Below are positions 9,463 to 18,990 of a stretch of DNA of 64,000 nucleotides, piece after piece. This DNA comes from Bin87 sp963666415 (GTDB lineage Bacteria; Chloroflexota; Dehalococcoidia; Lucifugimonadales; UBA3495): NCBI GenBank assembly GCA_963666415.2, contig CAXXPD010000003.1, positions 682,001-746,000 of the forward strand, written 5' to 3'. The translations under genes and the position numbers were made by a program. Within the stretch, counting starts at the first letter, position 1, and each line of letters opens with the position of its first letter. The notes beneath the pieces are model-generated. The model was not told the origin of the DNA and did not search any database. It was given only the letters and a program-made list of their open reading frames with translations.

Positions 9463-9545
9463 TGTAAAGGGCGGCGGTAAAGTGGACCACGTGGGCGGCT
9501 CGATCGTCGACAGCCCAGCGGTACGTTTTACCGCCGCCCTTGACA
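9463..9545. repeat. 83-bp inverted-repeat element (collapsed IS ends)
   Basis: The left end TGTAAAGGGCGGCGGTAAA and the right end (read inward TGTCAAGGGCGGCGGTAAA) form 19-bp inverted repeats with one mismatch. The same right-end sequence, including GGTACGTTTT, recurs at 16135-16166. It looks like an IS reduced to its ends, possibly IS21-type by the TGT start, or a tiny MITE. Confidence 0.6.
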
Positions 9546-9583
9546 GGGAGAAGACAAACAGCAACGACGTCGAGCAAGTGACC

Positions 9584-9667
9584 ATGGAGAACGGCCGCCT
9601 GGCGGCCAGATCCACGTGTGTGGTCTGCGGGACCCGCAAGTTCCGCATCGGCGAGATGCCGGCCTGA
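9584..9667 (+). CDS. Possible 27-residue CxxC micro-protein
   Basis: The frame MENGRLAARSTCVVCGTRKF begins at ATG 9584 and ends at TGA 9667, just before the next gene. A single CVVCG knuckle recalls the very small zinc-binding proteins of actinophages. Only its position and the knuckle support it. Confidence 0.3.
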   Translation: MENGRLAARSTCVVCGTRKFRIGEMPA

Positions 9668-9690
9668 CGCAACGGCCCAGGAGGGAACCA

Positions 9691-9978
9691 GTGACGACAT
9701 ATCAACGCGCCTATCAGCTCAAGATGGGGAGATGCTCCCGTTGCCGGCGGGACCACATACCCGAGGACGAGTTGTTCTTGGTGGGCAGCGGAGAGGACGG
9801 CGTGGGCTGGCAGACCGTCTGCCAGTCGTGCGACGACGACGGCTCGCTGAGATTCCACCGCAAAACCATCGTGGAACTCAGGGACGTGACGGCGTTCGGT
9901 TCGGCGGAGTTCGACGAGAGGGTGGAGGTGCTCCGCGTGTGGTCGATTTCGAACGGAGGCTGGTGTGACGACTACTGA
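9691..9978 (+). CDS. Small zinc-ribbon-like protein
   Basis: 95 residues from GTG 9691, preceded by GGAGGGAACCA. It has two CxxC knuckles, CSRC (residues about 15-18) and CQSC (about 46-49), separated by an acidic loop, typical of small phage or plasmid zinc-binding proteins. Function unknown. Its end overlaps the start of the next gene (GTG 9965), suggesting coupling. Confidence 0.5.
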   Translation: MTTYQRAYQLKMGRCSRCRRDHIPEDELFLVGSGEDGVGWQTVCQSCDDDGSLRFHRKTIVELRDVTAFGSAEFDERVEVLRVWSISNGGWCDDY

Positions 9979-10180
9979 ACGAATCGCCGACCGACGAACG
10001 GCCGCGCTTTACATCGCCGTGGTGATGTCCTGCGGATTCATCACCTTCTACTCGCTGCCGGACGCACTGTTGTTCCTGGGCAGGCTAACGATGATGGTGG
10101 CCACGCAGATTGTTGTGGGACTGGCGCCGCGAAACGCAGTTCCGGAGCAAGAACATGAAAAGCGAAACGAAAACTATTGA
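9965..10180 (+). CDS. Small membrane protein
   Basis: 71 residues from GTG 9965, overlapping the preceding stop. Residues about 13-50 contain two hydrophobic segments (ALYIAVVMSCGFITFY and FLGRLTMMVATQIVVGLA) with a charged C-terminal tail. Not recognised; possibly part of a phage-derived gene cluster with 9691-9978. Confidence 0.4.
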   Translation: MTTTERIADRRTAALYIAVVMSCGFITFYSLPDALLFLGRLTMMVATQIVVGLAPRNAVPEQEHEKRNENY

Positions 10181-10458
10181 ACCGTGGCGGCAGCCGCGCC
10201 GTAGCCGGAACCCGTCCGCGGCCGTGTCGATGAGAATAACCTTCTTAACTTTGGCAGGATTGTTCACCCTGAGACTGGCCAGCTATTTGTCTGGAGCCCA
10301 CGGCCCTCTCCCTGAGTCTGAAATGAAGTGCATCGCCGACTAGTTGCATCCGAACGCCAAGCAACGAAGGTCACCGTAGCTTTGCAGCAACCGACCAGAC
10401 GCTTTGCCATTCGCTCTGTCCACTGCCTCCGTGGGAGCGGCATTGGCAACGAACGAAT

Positions 10459-11388
10459 TCATCCGGCTGAAGACGAATATCCTTCCGCTTGTTTTATCAA
10501 CGTAATTAGTTCGTCCCCGCCAGTCGGTTGACTGTAATAAATGGCTTGCGCTCGCCTCAATAGCCTCCCAACTTCTTGCCCATGTGGGATACCGAACTCC
10601 CGAATTATGTCGTCGCCGGTAATCGGAATCGGAGGATCTAAGTCACTCAACAACGTGTGTTCGATCAGCTTGGCAGCTTCTTTGTCGAAGATATACGGCT
10701 CGTCCCTGGACTTAAGGGCATCAACCCAACGATCATAATAACGGGTCGCGATGATTTCGGGGTTTAACGAATCTTGCCCTATGTTGTGCGTGACTATCCT
10801 GACAACCCGTTCAAATTCGTGCTTGGGATGATATCTGCTCAATCTTGCTTTCCATTGCTCTACTATTGCGTCGACCGCGTCGTCCTTCTCTATCCCTCGC
10901 ACGCACTCTATCAACAAGCACAAAAACGACTCAGATGCATTGAGAATGTTCGTCAAGCAGGCCGACCACTCCGATTCGCGGTCCGGCACGGAAGACCCAC
11001 AACTGGACAAAAACCAACGCTCGCAAGCACGTTGGACCTCAACGTCCCGAACCGAATCTAAATCAAGATTGTGTTGAAGAAACGTTCTCAACTGTCGGAC
11101 GTCAGCGTAATGTGCCGGTAGGACTCCTTCGTCCGCTAACCCGTATATCGAGAACCGTTCCATTAGGAAGCGAAACGTCACCGGCCCTGCCTCTATGTAA
11201 AATGCGTAGAGCCAAGTGATCGCTTGGTAAAAAGCGAGTTCCCGTGGGTAGAGCTTGGGGGTTCGTAGGGACAATTCACCAAACGGCCTCCTAACTCCCG
11301 AAACGCTAGAGCATCGCCGTTGAATCTCCTCGCGGAGAGAAATCACCCGCAGCCACAAGCCATCGACACCCTGCTGCACCATGCTCAC
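10459..11388 (-). CDS. Unknown protein with a tRNA-nucleotidyltransferase-like C-terminal motif
   Basis: 309 residues, not recognised as a whole. Residues about 255-295 read ITGDDIIREFGIPHGQEVGR followed by LLRRAQ. This resembles the small motif (TGxDLxxxGxxPGPxVGxxL) near the C-terminus of bacterial CCA-adding/poly(A) polymerases and some HD proteins, where it contributes to RNA binding. No nucleotidyltransferase or HD signature is present. The gene follows 11396-12191 after 7 bases, so the two form an operon whose upstream part was cut by an IS1380 insertion. Confidence 0.65.
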   Translation of the reverse strand: MSMVQQGVDGLWLRVISLREEIQRRCSSVSGVRRPFGELSLRTPKLYPRELAFYQAITWLYAFYIEAGPVTFRFLMERFSIYGLADEGVLPAHYADVRQLRTFLQHNLDLDSVRDVEVQRACERWFLSSCGSSVPDRESEWSACLTNILNASESFLCLLIECVRGIEKDDAVDAIVEQWKARLSRYHPKHEFERVVRIVTHNIGQDSLNPEIIATRYYDRWVDALKSRDEPYIFDKEAAKLIEHTLLSDLDPPIPITGDDIIREFGIPHGQEVGRLLRRAQAIYYSQPTGGDELITLIKQAEGYSSSAG

Positions 11389-11395
11389 GCCGCCA

Positions 11396-12191
11396 TTACG
11401 CTCGATTTGGTGGGTCTGCTATGGCGCCGCGATAACTGAAAGCGGTGTGGAACTCCCCTAACGAATCCCCACGACGTATTCCCGGCCTGCCAAAATCCAT
11501 AGGCAAAAATGGGATTGCGCAGCCCAGCTCCTCGACGTATACGTCTCCCAGGCGTCCTTCAGCGTTGACCCAGCGAACGTTCCCGTGATAGGTCATGGGC
11601 ATGCCGGCCCTGTCTGCAGCCAGAAAGAATTTCTGGATCCTACGGCGACCGCGCATATGTTGGGAGTCCGGCTCGAGTTCCTTGAATAGCTGCACCGCAC
11701 GAGGCACCTGGTGAAAGTGGAAAAGGGCAATAGCTTCCAGAAACGCGAAGGCAAGATCTCGGTAAGAACCCAGCGACCTGGTATCCCTAACCAATTGCAA
11801 TAGATACAACCATTCTTCCTCGCTAAAAGGTAGCCGGGTTCGTTCGCGCTCAAACAATCGTTGTCCCGTTTTCGACTGCCACCAGTAATTGAACAAAAGG
11901 TTCAAACAACGCGGATCTTGGCTGATTTGTGGTCTGTGCCCATCAAGGTACGCCCAAGCATCCGTATATCTTGTTGAGTCGATGGCCCGATCTTGTGTCT
12001 GCGCCTGGAGGTCACCGGCAATATCTAACGCGCGTATGTAATATCCCGCTGCGGATTTAGCCGCTATCAAGGATTCGAATGCTGCATCGCTCAACGTTTG
12101 ATCGCCCAAGATGGTCGAAATCTCTAATCTCCGCCTCAACAATTGCTGCAAATTGCGAGGGTCCAGAACATCCTGGTCGACCGATTCTAAG
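11396..12191 (-). pseudogene. Unknown gene truncated by IS1380 copy 1
   Basis: About 265 residues of native sequence ending ...YRGAIADPPNRA. The open frame extends to 12322, but its first about 40 residues (MVASVGCSLFRVGLL...) are encoded by the IS1380 end, so the true N-terminus is lost. The protein is helical and Arg/Leu-rich, with possible TPR-like pairs of helices (YIRALDIAGDLQ, AFAFLEAIALFHFHQVPRAV). Not recognised. It is the upstream partner of 10459-11388. Confidence 0.6.
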
Positions 12192-13914
12192 CCCCAATCC
12201 ACCGAAGATATGAGTGTCGCGGTGTGCTGAAGGGGTAAGAAAGTGCTCCTGTGCTTCGGGGATAATGATTTGCGAGACAGCAAACCGACCCGAAACAAGG
12301 AGCACCCAACAGATGCTACCACTTGACCATCCCGACCGCATCCAAATCACCTTCGACGACCGCCGCCTGGTGGCCAATGCTGGGCTGCTCCTTCCGGTCA
12401 CGTTGGCCCAGCACCTGGGTCTGCGTGAACTGGTTGACCATCACCTGGACCTGGGCAATGCGCCGGGGCGGGCGAACCCGGGCGACAAGATGCTGACCCT
12501 GGTGGCGTCGGCGCTGGCTGGCGGCGACTGCATTGACGACGCCGACGTGTTGCGCACCGGGGGAACCGCCCAGACCCTGGGCTGCGTAGTCAAGGCGCCA
12601 TCCACCCTGGGGACCTTCCTGCGCAGCTTCCGGTGGGGGCCACGTCCGCCAATTGGATCGGGTCAGCCGCGAGCTGCTGGCCCGGGCCTGGTCGGCTGGG
12701 GCCGGACCCGGCGACGCGCCATTCACCATCGACCTGGATTCGACGATCTGCGAGACATACGGTCTGGCCAAGGAGGGGGCGCGCGACCACGGCTACACCG
12801 GCCAGCGAGGCTATCACCCGCTGCTGGCCGTGGCCGCTGGCACCGGCGACGTGCTGATGGCCCGGCTGCGCGAGGGCCGGGCCAACACCGCTCGGGGTGC
12901 CGCCCACTTCCTGAGGGAGACGGTGGGGCGGGTGCGCTACGCCGGGGCCAGGGGACAACTCACGGTGCGGGCCGACAGCGGCTTCTACACCCACGCCATC
13001 GTCGCCGCCTGCCGCCGGATGGATGTCCGCTTCTCCATCACCGTCCGCCAGCACGCCCGCCTGCGCAGTCTCATCGAGGCCATACCCGAGCAGGACTGGA
13101 CGCCCATCCCCTACTGGATGGAGGGCGCCGCCGATGTGGCCGAAACCAGCTACACTCCCTTCCAGAGCAAGCCGGACGCCGCGCCGGTGCGGCTCATCGT
13201 CCGGCGCGTGAAGCCCACGCCCGGTTCCCAGTTGGCCCTCTTCGCCACCTACAGCTATCACGGCTTCATCACCGACCGGGAGGGGGAAACCCTGGAACTG
13301 GAGGCCGACCATCGGCGCCACGCCGAGATCGAGAACGCCATCCGAGACCTCAAGTACGGCGTGGGGTTGAACCATCTCCCCTCGGGCCGCTTCCCCGCCA
13401 ACGGCGCCTGGCTGGCGGTGCAGGTGATCGCCCACAACCTGGCACGCTGGACGGCGCGCATCGGTCTGGGCGAGCAGATCGTGACCACCAAGACCCTGCG
13501 ACGCCGCTTCTTTTCCATGGCCGGAAGGCTCACCCGCTCGGCGCGCCGCCTCACTTTGCATCTGCCCCAGCGTTGGCCCTGGGAAGCCCAGTTCAGTGGC
13601 GCCCTCGCTAGATTCCGAGCGCTGCCTCTCCCCTCCTGACGGCGCACGACCGCCACTGACCCGCCATCCGGCCAACTGAACGTCCCCGCAAACTCGCACC
13701 AGCTCGGTCCGCGAGCATCTCTTGCTGCGTCTTATCCCGCCATCTCGCTCGTAACAACCACTGTAGGCCGACATCGTCGCCCCCAAAAACGCTTGCAGAC
13801 CGCCGCCAACCCCCCTCTACCCGAATTCGAGCCCGGGCCATCGCGTTTGTAATTTCCTCACACCCCCTTCCAGTGTTCTCACTCCCTCAGTCCGTGTCCA
13901 TCGGTGGATTCGGG
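12192..13914 (+). mobile_element. IS1380-family element, copy 1
   Basis: The ends CCCCAATCCACCGA and, read inward on the right, CCCGAATCCACCGA form the terminal inverted repeats. Copy 2 (22258-23970) has the same ends. Unlike copy 2, the flanks here (TAAG left, TTTA right) do not form a direct repeat, so the locus has probably been rearranged since insertion. Confidence 0.8.
12313..13639 (+). pseudogene. IS1380 transposase, frameshifted
   Basis: Closely similar to the intact copy at 22378-23703. The frame from ATG 12313 runs to about residue 109 (FLRSFRWG). A G5 run at about 12634-12638, where copy 2 has G4, then shifts the frame. The remainder (HVRQLDRVSRELLARAWSAG ... RALPLPS) continues in the next frame to 13639. 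Landmarks of the DDE domain are TIDLDSTICETYG, DSGFYTHAIV and HAEIENAIRDLKYGV. Inactive unless the shift is bypassed. Confidence 0.9.
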
Positions 13915-14530
13915 TTTAACCGTCGCGAAAAATCTTCGAAATTCGACATTGCGGACTCCAACTGACTGACCAACATAAATTGAGATTATACACCCGTTGA
14001 TTTCAGCTCTATACGAACTGAGGCGATTTCGCTACTCGATGATCACCTGAGTCGAGGCTGAAATCGCTCATCTACGTGACGGAATACGTTTTTCTGGGCT
14101 TGGCCCATTTTCGACCGCTGCCGGCACCACCGAGCACCATTTTCAGTGTCGGAAAATTCATGCCGCGTGGAAGTCGCCAATCTCTCTGAAAATCGCACAA
14201 TCAAGCCTTGGGACGCTGTTTTCGATTTCCCCAGATAAATATCCCGTTGAATCGCGAAATAGCCGTCACAGGCCATCAGGGGACAGCTACGGAGTATCCG
14301 ATGTCGTGATGCCAAAATTGTGCCCTGCGTTCCGGGGGTAGGCCCCCCGGACAACAGCCCAAAAGACGTGGAGGAAAACGGCCCTACCCTCTCTGCAATG
14401 AAGGATTTTCCTACTTGAACAATGCCACAACCCCGCGTTTGCGGTTGAGTCACAAAGGGCCTCCCGGGTATAATTTGAGCAGTTAAAAACTGCCGACGGT
14501 CAGCGAAAGCGTCCTAACTAACTGGCCAGC
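13915..14530. other. No gene seen between IS1380 and ISNCY
   Basis: About 600 bases with lower GC than the neighbours. A 136-codon minus-strand frame (14043-14453) has no family resemblance and no ribosome site. Nothing functional is recognised. Confidence 0.4.
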
Positions 14531-14532
14531 AG

Positions 14533-16128
14533 AAATGTCATATTCACCGTATGGAGAATGTGACTTTGAATCCAAAAGAACAGGCAAGACTTTAGGTCCT
14601 GAACAGTTTGCTCGATGAGCACATGGCATTGGACCAGGCGGCCACCCTGATGGGTGTCACCACTCGCCACACCAGGGGCATCTTGGCGGCTTACCGGGAG
14701 GAAGGAGCCGCCGCCGTCGCTCACGGCCACCGGGGCCGCAGGCCAGCCAACGCCACACCCAATGCGGTGATCGCCGACGTGGTGCACTTGGCCAAGACCA
14801 GGTACGAGGGAGCCAACCACACCCATCTCAGCGAGTTGCTGAGCGAGCGAGACGGCATCGACATCGGCCGGACCACCCTGCGGCGTATCCTGGTCAACGC
14901 CGGGCTGAGTAGTCCACGGCGAAGGCGTCCGCCCAAGCACCGGGTCCGCCGCCAGCGCATGCCCCGGGAGGGCATGCTGATCCAGATGGACGGCAGTCAC
15001 CACCCGTGGTTGGGGGATCAGGCGCCGCCGTTCGCGCTGCTGGTCGCAGTGGGTGATGCCACCGGTACGGTGGTTGACGCCCGCTTCTGCGAGCAGGAAG
15101 ACAGTCGCAACTACTTCGTGCTGATCCAGGGTCTCGTGCAGCGTCTCGGCGTACCCGTCGTCCTCTACACCGACCGGCACGCCGTCTTCAAGCACACGCC
15201 CGGCTCCGGCTTCCCCGGGATGCCAACCCAGTTCAGCCGGGCCATGGACGAGCTCGGGATACAAATGATTTTCGCCCAGTCGCCCCAAGCAAAAGGTCGC
15301 GTGGAGCGAACGGCAGGCACCTTTCAGGATCGGCTGATCACGGAACTTCGCCTGGCTGGTGCGACCACCATTGAACAGGCCAACACCGTGCTGGAGCAGT
15401 TCCTGCCGCGATACAACCGGCGTTCCCAGATTCCGCCGCAATACCCTGAGCCGGCATTCCGGCCTCTGGACCCGGAGCTGTGCCTGGAAAAGATCCTGTG
15501 CTTCAAACACCGCAGGAGGGTGGCCAGGGACAACACGGTGAGGTTCCAGCTGGACACCCTCTAGTTGCTGCCAGGGCCGGAACGCCCCAGCTATGCCGGG
15601 GCAGGCGTGGAGGTCCTGGAGGGACTGGACGGCCGGCTGTCGGTATGGCATGAAGGGCGCATCCTTGCTGCCCAAGAGGCGCCCCCCAGTCCCGTATTCC
15701 TCCGAAACGGCCACGGGCGTTCCGCCAGTGTTCCGGTCCCAACCTCCGGTGTCGACGGCTTGGGCGAACGCTGGATAGAAACTCTCGAACCGCTGCACTC
15801 ACGGTCAGAGGACGGTAATGATCCAAGGATGATGATTGACGACGTAGCCTCAGCCAGCAAGCCTGCAGCATCCTCCGCGCGCAAGCCGACTTTCCTCCAG
15901 AAGGAGCGGTGGAAGGCGATTCAGAAAGCCAGGCGCAAAGGGATGTCTCTTCGAGCGATTGAACGGGAACTGGGAATCCACAGGAGCACCATCAAGAAAT
16001 ACCTGGATGCCGAGGGTCCTCCAACGCGGCAGCGCCGGGTGGTTTCCTCCACGTCGTCATCTGTTACCATCCCGGCCTAACCGAGTGACATTTATGCTGA
16101 ACACTTAACCGGACATTTTCCCTGGACT
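14533..16128 (+). mobile_element. ISNCY-family (IS1202-like) element
   Basis: Boundaries are approximate. The left end contains AAATGTCATATTCACCG and AATGTGAC; the right end, read inward, contains AAATGTCCGG and AAATGTCAC. This gives matching AAATGTC motifs at both ends. The element encodes one transposase broken by two amber codons. Confidence 0.65.
14551..16080 (+). pseudogene. ISNCY-family transposase with two in-frame TAG codons
   Basis: Transposase of the ISNCY/IS1202 group: an N-terminal HTH (DQAATLMGVTTRHTRGILAA), then a DDE integrase core with LIQMDGSHHPWLGD, YTDRHAVF and FAQSPQAKGRVERTAGTFQD. The frame from ATG 14551 reads MENVTLNPKEQARL-TAG-VLNSLL. A second TAG at 15562 lies between FQLDTL and LLPGPERPSYAG. 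Relatives normally have Gln at both places, so both look like CAG-to-TAG changes. The C-terminal part carries a second HTH-like segment (MSLRAIERELGIHRSTIKKY). TTG 14608 could start the middle piece. Confidence 0.85.
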
Positions 16129-16134
16129 TCGACA

Positions 16135-16166
16135 CCCAGTGGTACGTTTTGCCGCCGCCCTTGACA
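16135..16166. repeat. Second copy of the 9514-9545 IS end
   Basis: 32 bases containing GGTACGTTTTGCCGCCGCCC and ending TTGACA. It matches the right end of the 83-bp element at 9463-9545 with a few substitutions. The partner end is not visible here; it sits directly after the ISNCY right end. Confidence 0.5.
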
Positions 16167-16446
16167 TTTTACGAGCTTCGATAGGCGCTGCAAAAACCAT
16201 TGCGGCCAAAAGCGAACCAGCCAGGTTGATAGAACCTCCAGTGGTTCCTCCATCAGCAAGTCCTCATTTGAACCAGCAAGAACGTGATTGGTATGCCGTT
16301 TACATGCTACGATTAGGAAACGGAATGCTGGATTTTGCTTGCGGCAGAAACTGGTTGGGTATCGGGAATCCGTTAGCAACGAATTAGTTGACGAATTTTC
16401 CTTGCCTGAGTAGCATCTCACAACCGCGGCAGAGGTAGGGAAATCT

Positions 16447-16752
16447 ATGTCTGAACCTTTTGACGTTTATTCGGATTCTACAGGGCTCTCCATGAGCGAT
16501 TGGGGGGCTAACTTGCAATTTTATGTACGGGGTCCGGTGCAGTCTGACGGGCAGGCTACGCAACCGATAGACCTGGGCACGGTGCGAATGAGTAACCAGC
16601 ACCTGAAGGTGCTGACCTATATTATGCGCCGCCAAATCCGAATACACGAATCACAAGCCCAGTTTCAGTTCGAGGTTCCAAAACGTACACTGGAGGCCTT
16701 CGGCATCATAGATCGAGATTGGCAAGCATTTTGGGCTCAAACTGGTGGCTAG
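16447..16752 (+). CDS. DUF3467-like small protein
   Basis: 101 residues. The pattern VYSDSTGLSMSDWGANLQFY ... GTVRMSNQHLKVLTYIMRRQ resembles the DUF3467 family, in which a beta-rich N-terminus is followed by a conserved MSPQHAK-type motif. That assignment is from memory of the family pattern. It is followed immediately by 16754-17437 (stop and start regions overlap) and then 17443-17898, giving a compact three-gene unit. Confidence 0.6.
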   Translation: MSEPFDVYSDSTGLSMSDWGANLQFYVRGPVQSDGQATQPIDLGTVRMSNQHLKVLTYIMRRQIRIHESQAQFQFEVPKRTLEAFGIIDRDWQAFWAQTGG

Positions 16753-16753
16753 T

Positions 16754-17437
16754 ATGGCAAGCGGAAGCGTTGATTGCTCGACAACCCGCGAACGGGCACG
16801 GTCGGCGAACCTAGACATTATCAGTTTCGTAAACACGGGACTTCGGGAGATTCCGACATCTCGAACTGCCTACGTGGCCGTTCTAGCGAATTCGGGCGGG
16901 ACAAACGTCGGCCGTGCCTTAGTAGAAAGCAGGGTCCCCGTCACCCGCTTTGGCACCATCGTGAGTGAAAAGAGCCCAGCCGAGCGCCAATCGACCCCGG
17001 ACACCGTTGCCAATACCTTTGTGTCGTACGTCCGGTCCTTTGCACTGACCACAACATCTTTCGCGGGCATGGCTGTTTCTAGTCCGAATTGGCTACTTCC
17101 TGAGCAACTAACAACTTACCAGACCCGGATCGAGTACCTTCGTGCGGACGGTGAAATTGACGGCGTCGAGATAATGCCTTCATCAGAAGGAGATTTCTGG
17201 GAATTCGTTAACATGGTGCCTGAATGGGAGGAAGCAAGCCTGATTCTGGTCGATGATGGAAACCTTCGTGCCGTGTGGCGTAAGCCGGGGAAGGATCGCA
17301 TCAACGTTGAATTTCTTGGTGATGGCGTGGTCGAAATAGCTATCTTTGAAGGTGGACAAATCCCAGAGGCGTATGAACGGCGAACGATTATAGAAGCCAT
17401 AAAGAACATCCAGGAGCAAGGGTTGGCCCCGGTCTGA
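16754..17437 (+). CDS. Unknown protein, second gene of three-gene unit
   Basis: 227 residues from ATG 16754 (or 230 from GTG 16745, which overlaps the previous gene). The C-terminal 110 residues (YLRADGEIDGVEIMPSSEGD ... LILVDDGNLRAVWRK ... INVEFLGDGVVEIAIF) follow a pattern I recall from uncharacterised proteins of many bacteria: a short helix, then a beta-strand series ending in a G-x-LR-x-VW motif. Function unknown. Five bases separate it from the third gene. Confidence 0.65.
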   Translation: MASGSVDCSTTRERARSANLDIISFVNTGLREIPTSRTAYVAVLANSGGTNVGRALVESRVPVTRFGTIVSEKSPAERQSTPDTVANTFVSYVRSFALTTTSFAGMAVSSPNWLLPEQLTTYQTRIEYLRADGEIDGVEIMPSSEGDFWEFVNMVPEWEEASLILVDDGNLRAVWRKPGKDRINVEFLGDGVVEIAIFEGGQIPEAYERRTIIEAIKNIQEQGLAPV

Positions 17438-17442
17438 CGCGC

Positions 17443-17898
17443 ATGAGCAGGAAAGATTTGCCGGACGATAGCCATGTTTTGCGTTTCGTTAGAGATAGGC
17501 ACGTACTTGATGGGGATCAGCCTGAGGTAGATGGTGCTGCATTTAGGTTACGCCCGGCTAACAAAAAGCGTGAAGCCGAATCGGAGTTATCCGTCAATTG
17601 GCCAAAGTGCCCTGCGTTGCATAACCTATCGGAGATTGAGCAGATCTGCGAAGCAAAACGACTCTGCCGCATGAAAAGCCGCCCCCCAGGTTCCGGGTTC
17701 GCCGAGTTTGTCGTTGGGACGGCAAAATCTAGGGTACTGTCTTTGAGTTTTGTTGAGGATCCGCAAGCGGTCACAAATGACGAGGACGCGGATCCTTCCC
17801 ATTGCGCTGGGTTAGGTCTCCCGCTAAATCATGAGAAAGAATCCTCGCCCATCGGGGACAAGCTTGCTCAGTGTGTAATCGGAATGCACGCTCCATAG
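17443..17898 (+). CDS. Conserved unknown protein, third gene of unit
   Basis: 151 residues. The N-terminus (HVLRFVRDRHVLDG ... VDGAAFRLRP ... LSVNW) and the C-terminal ADPSHCAGLGLP match a recurring family of unknown function that I associate with the same kind of neighbours. No catalytic motif is obvious. It ends 163 bases before the tandem MITE pair. Confidence 0.6.
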   Translation: MSRKDLPDDSHVLRFVRDRHVLDGDQPEVDGAAFRLRPANKKREAESELSVNWPKCPALHNLSEIEQICEAKRLCRMKSRPPGSGFAEFVVGTAKSRVLSLSFVEDPQAVTNDEDADPSHCAGLGLPLNHEKESSPIGDKLAQCVIGMHAP

Positions 17899-18061
17899 CG
17901 CACAGAATTTTTCGAGGGGTGGAACATAGGCAGCAAGGATTTGCTCAAGCCCTTACGGACTACCTCCCAGGGCGTACGAGAGCTGTTGTGATCTGCCACG
18001 TTGGTCGCCCGGTGGATCTGATTCCAGTGCTTGGTACGTGTTTAGGGCAACGGTGGGTCCA

Positions 18062-18240
18062 CTAGAAATCTGGCCGGGAACCCCGATTCTCCACAAGCCG
18101 TTATTTTCTTAACGTCGATTATCGATGTAATAAGGGGTTCTTGAAACGTATTGCATACACCATCACGCCGTATACGACTGTAATACGTCTGCTTGGCGTA
18201 GTGCAAAACCCGGCCAATGGCTTTCCGGCCAGACCTCTAG
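18062..18240 (-). mobile_element. 179-bp MITE, copy 3
   Basis: Reverse orientation. It starts CTAGAAATCTGGCCGG and ends at a CTAG shared with copy 4. Confidence 0.85.
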
Positions 18241-18415
18241 AAATCTGGCCGGGAACCCCGATTCTCCCCAAGCCGATATTTTCTTGGCGTCGATTACCGA
18301 TGTAATGATGGGGTTTTGAAACGTATTGCATACACTATCACGCCGTATACGACTGTAATACGTCTGTTTGGCGTAGTGCAAAACCCGGCCGATGGCTTTC
18401 CGGCCAGACCTCTAG
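18237..18415 (-). mobile_element. 179-bp MITE, copy 4, tandem with copy 3
   Basis: Same orientation as copy 3; the two share one CTAG (18237-18240). This arrangement is expected if one MITE inserted into the boundary CTAG of the other. Confidence 0.85.
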
Positions 18416-18711
18416 GGCTAAACCAGAACGACGCGGCGTCCATGTTTGGGCTGGATTGAAGTCAATAAGGACGAAGCCGAGGCCCGAATAGCGTCCGGCT
18501 GACCCTTGGTTACCCACTCTAATAGCGTAGGCTGGTGGTCACGGGGCAGGCCTAGCGGTGTCCGAGTTTAATACGAAGTCTGCCATTTTTCGCGCCCTGG
18601 GCCGGTCCCGACAGTCGCCGTAAGCACGGCACCGAGAGTAGATAGTCGTCTAAATGGCAGAGTTGCTAATGAAATCTGCCATCGCTACACTGGCGTGGCC
18701 GCGTTTCAACC

Positions 18712-18951
18712 ATGACCAACTTTGCCCACCGCACCATCTGGACCGGGGACAACCTCGACATCTTGCGCGGCCTCAGCTCCGCGTCGGCTGACCTCAAATA
18801 CTTGGACCCGCCGTTCAACTCCAACCGCAACTACGCCGCGCCGGTGGGCAGCGCCGCGGCCGGTGCCGCCTTCAAGGACACCTGGATGCTGTCCGACCTG
18901 GACGTGGCCTGGATGGGTTTGATCGCCGATGAGCAACCGGCGATGTGTTAA
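18712..18951 (+). pseudogene. N-terminal fragment of a DNA methyltransferase
   Basis: 79 residues that match the start of beta-class (N4/N6) DNA methyltransferases: TIWTGDNLDILRGL, then the catalytic motif DPPF in YLDPPFNSNRNYAAPVGS. Relatives have DLIYLDPPFN; here DLKYLDPPFN. The frame stops at TAA 18949 (DEQPAMC), where relatives continue for several hundred residues. The S-adenosylmethionine motif FxGxG and the target-recognition region are absent, so the fragment is not functional. Confidence 0.85.
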
Positions 18952-18990
18952 GTGCTTCAGCTTGAATGCCCACAACTGAGGAGATGCAAC

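Noticed and set aside
12590..13786. 398-codon minus-strand frame opposite the IS1380 transposase
   Set aside because: A similar frame occurs opposite the second copy; composition is that of an antisense shadow.
14043..14453. 136-codon minus-strand frame between IS1380 and ISNCY
   Set aside because: No family resemblance, no ribosome site, low-GC surroundings.
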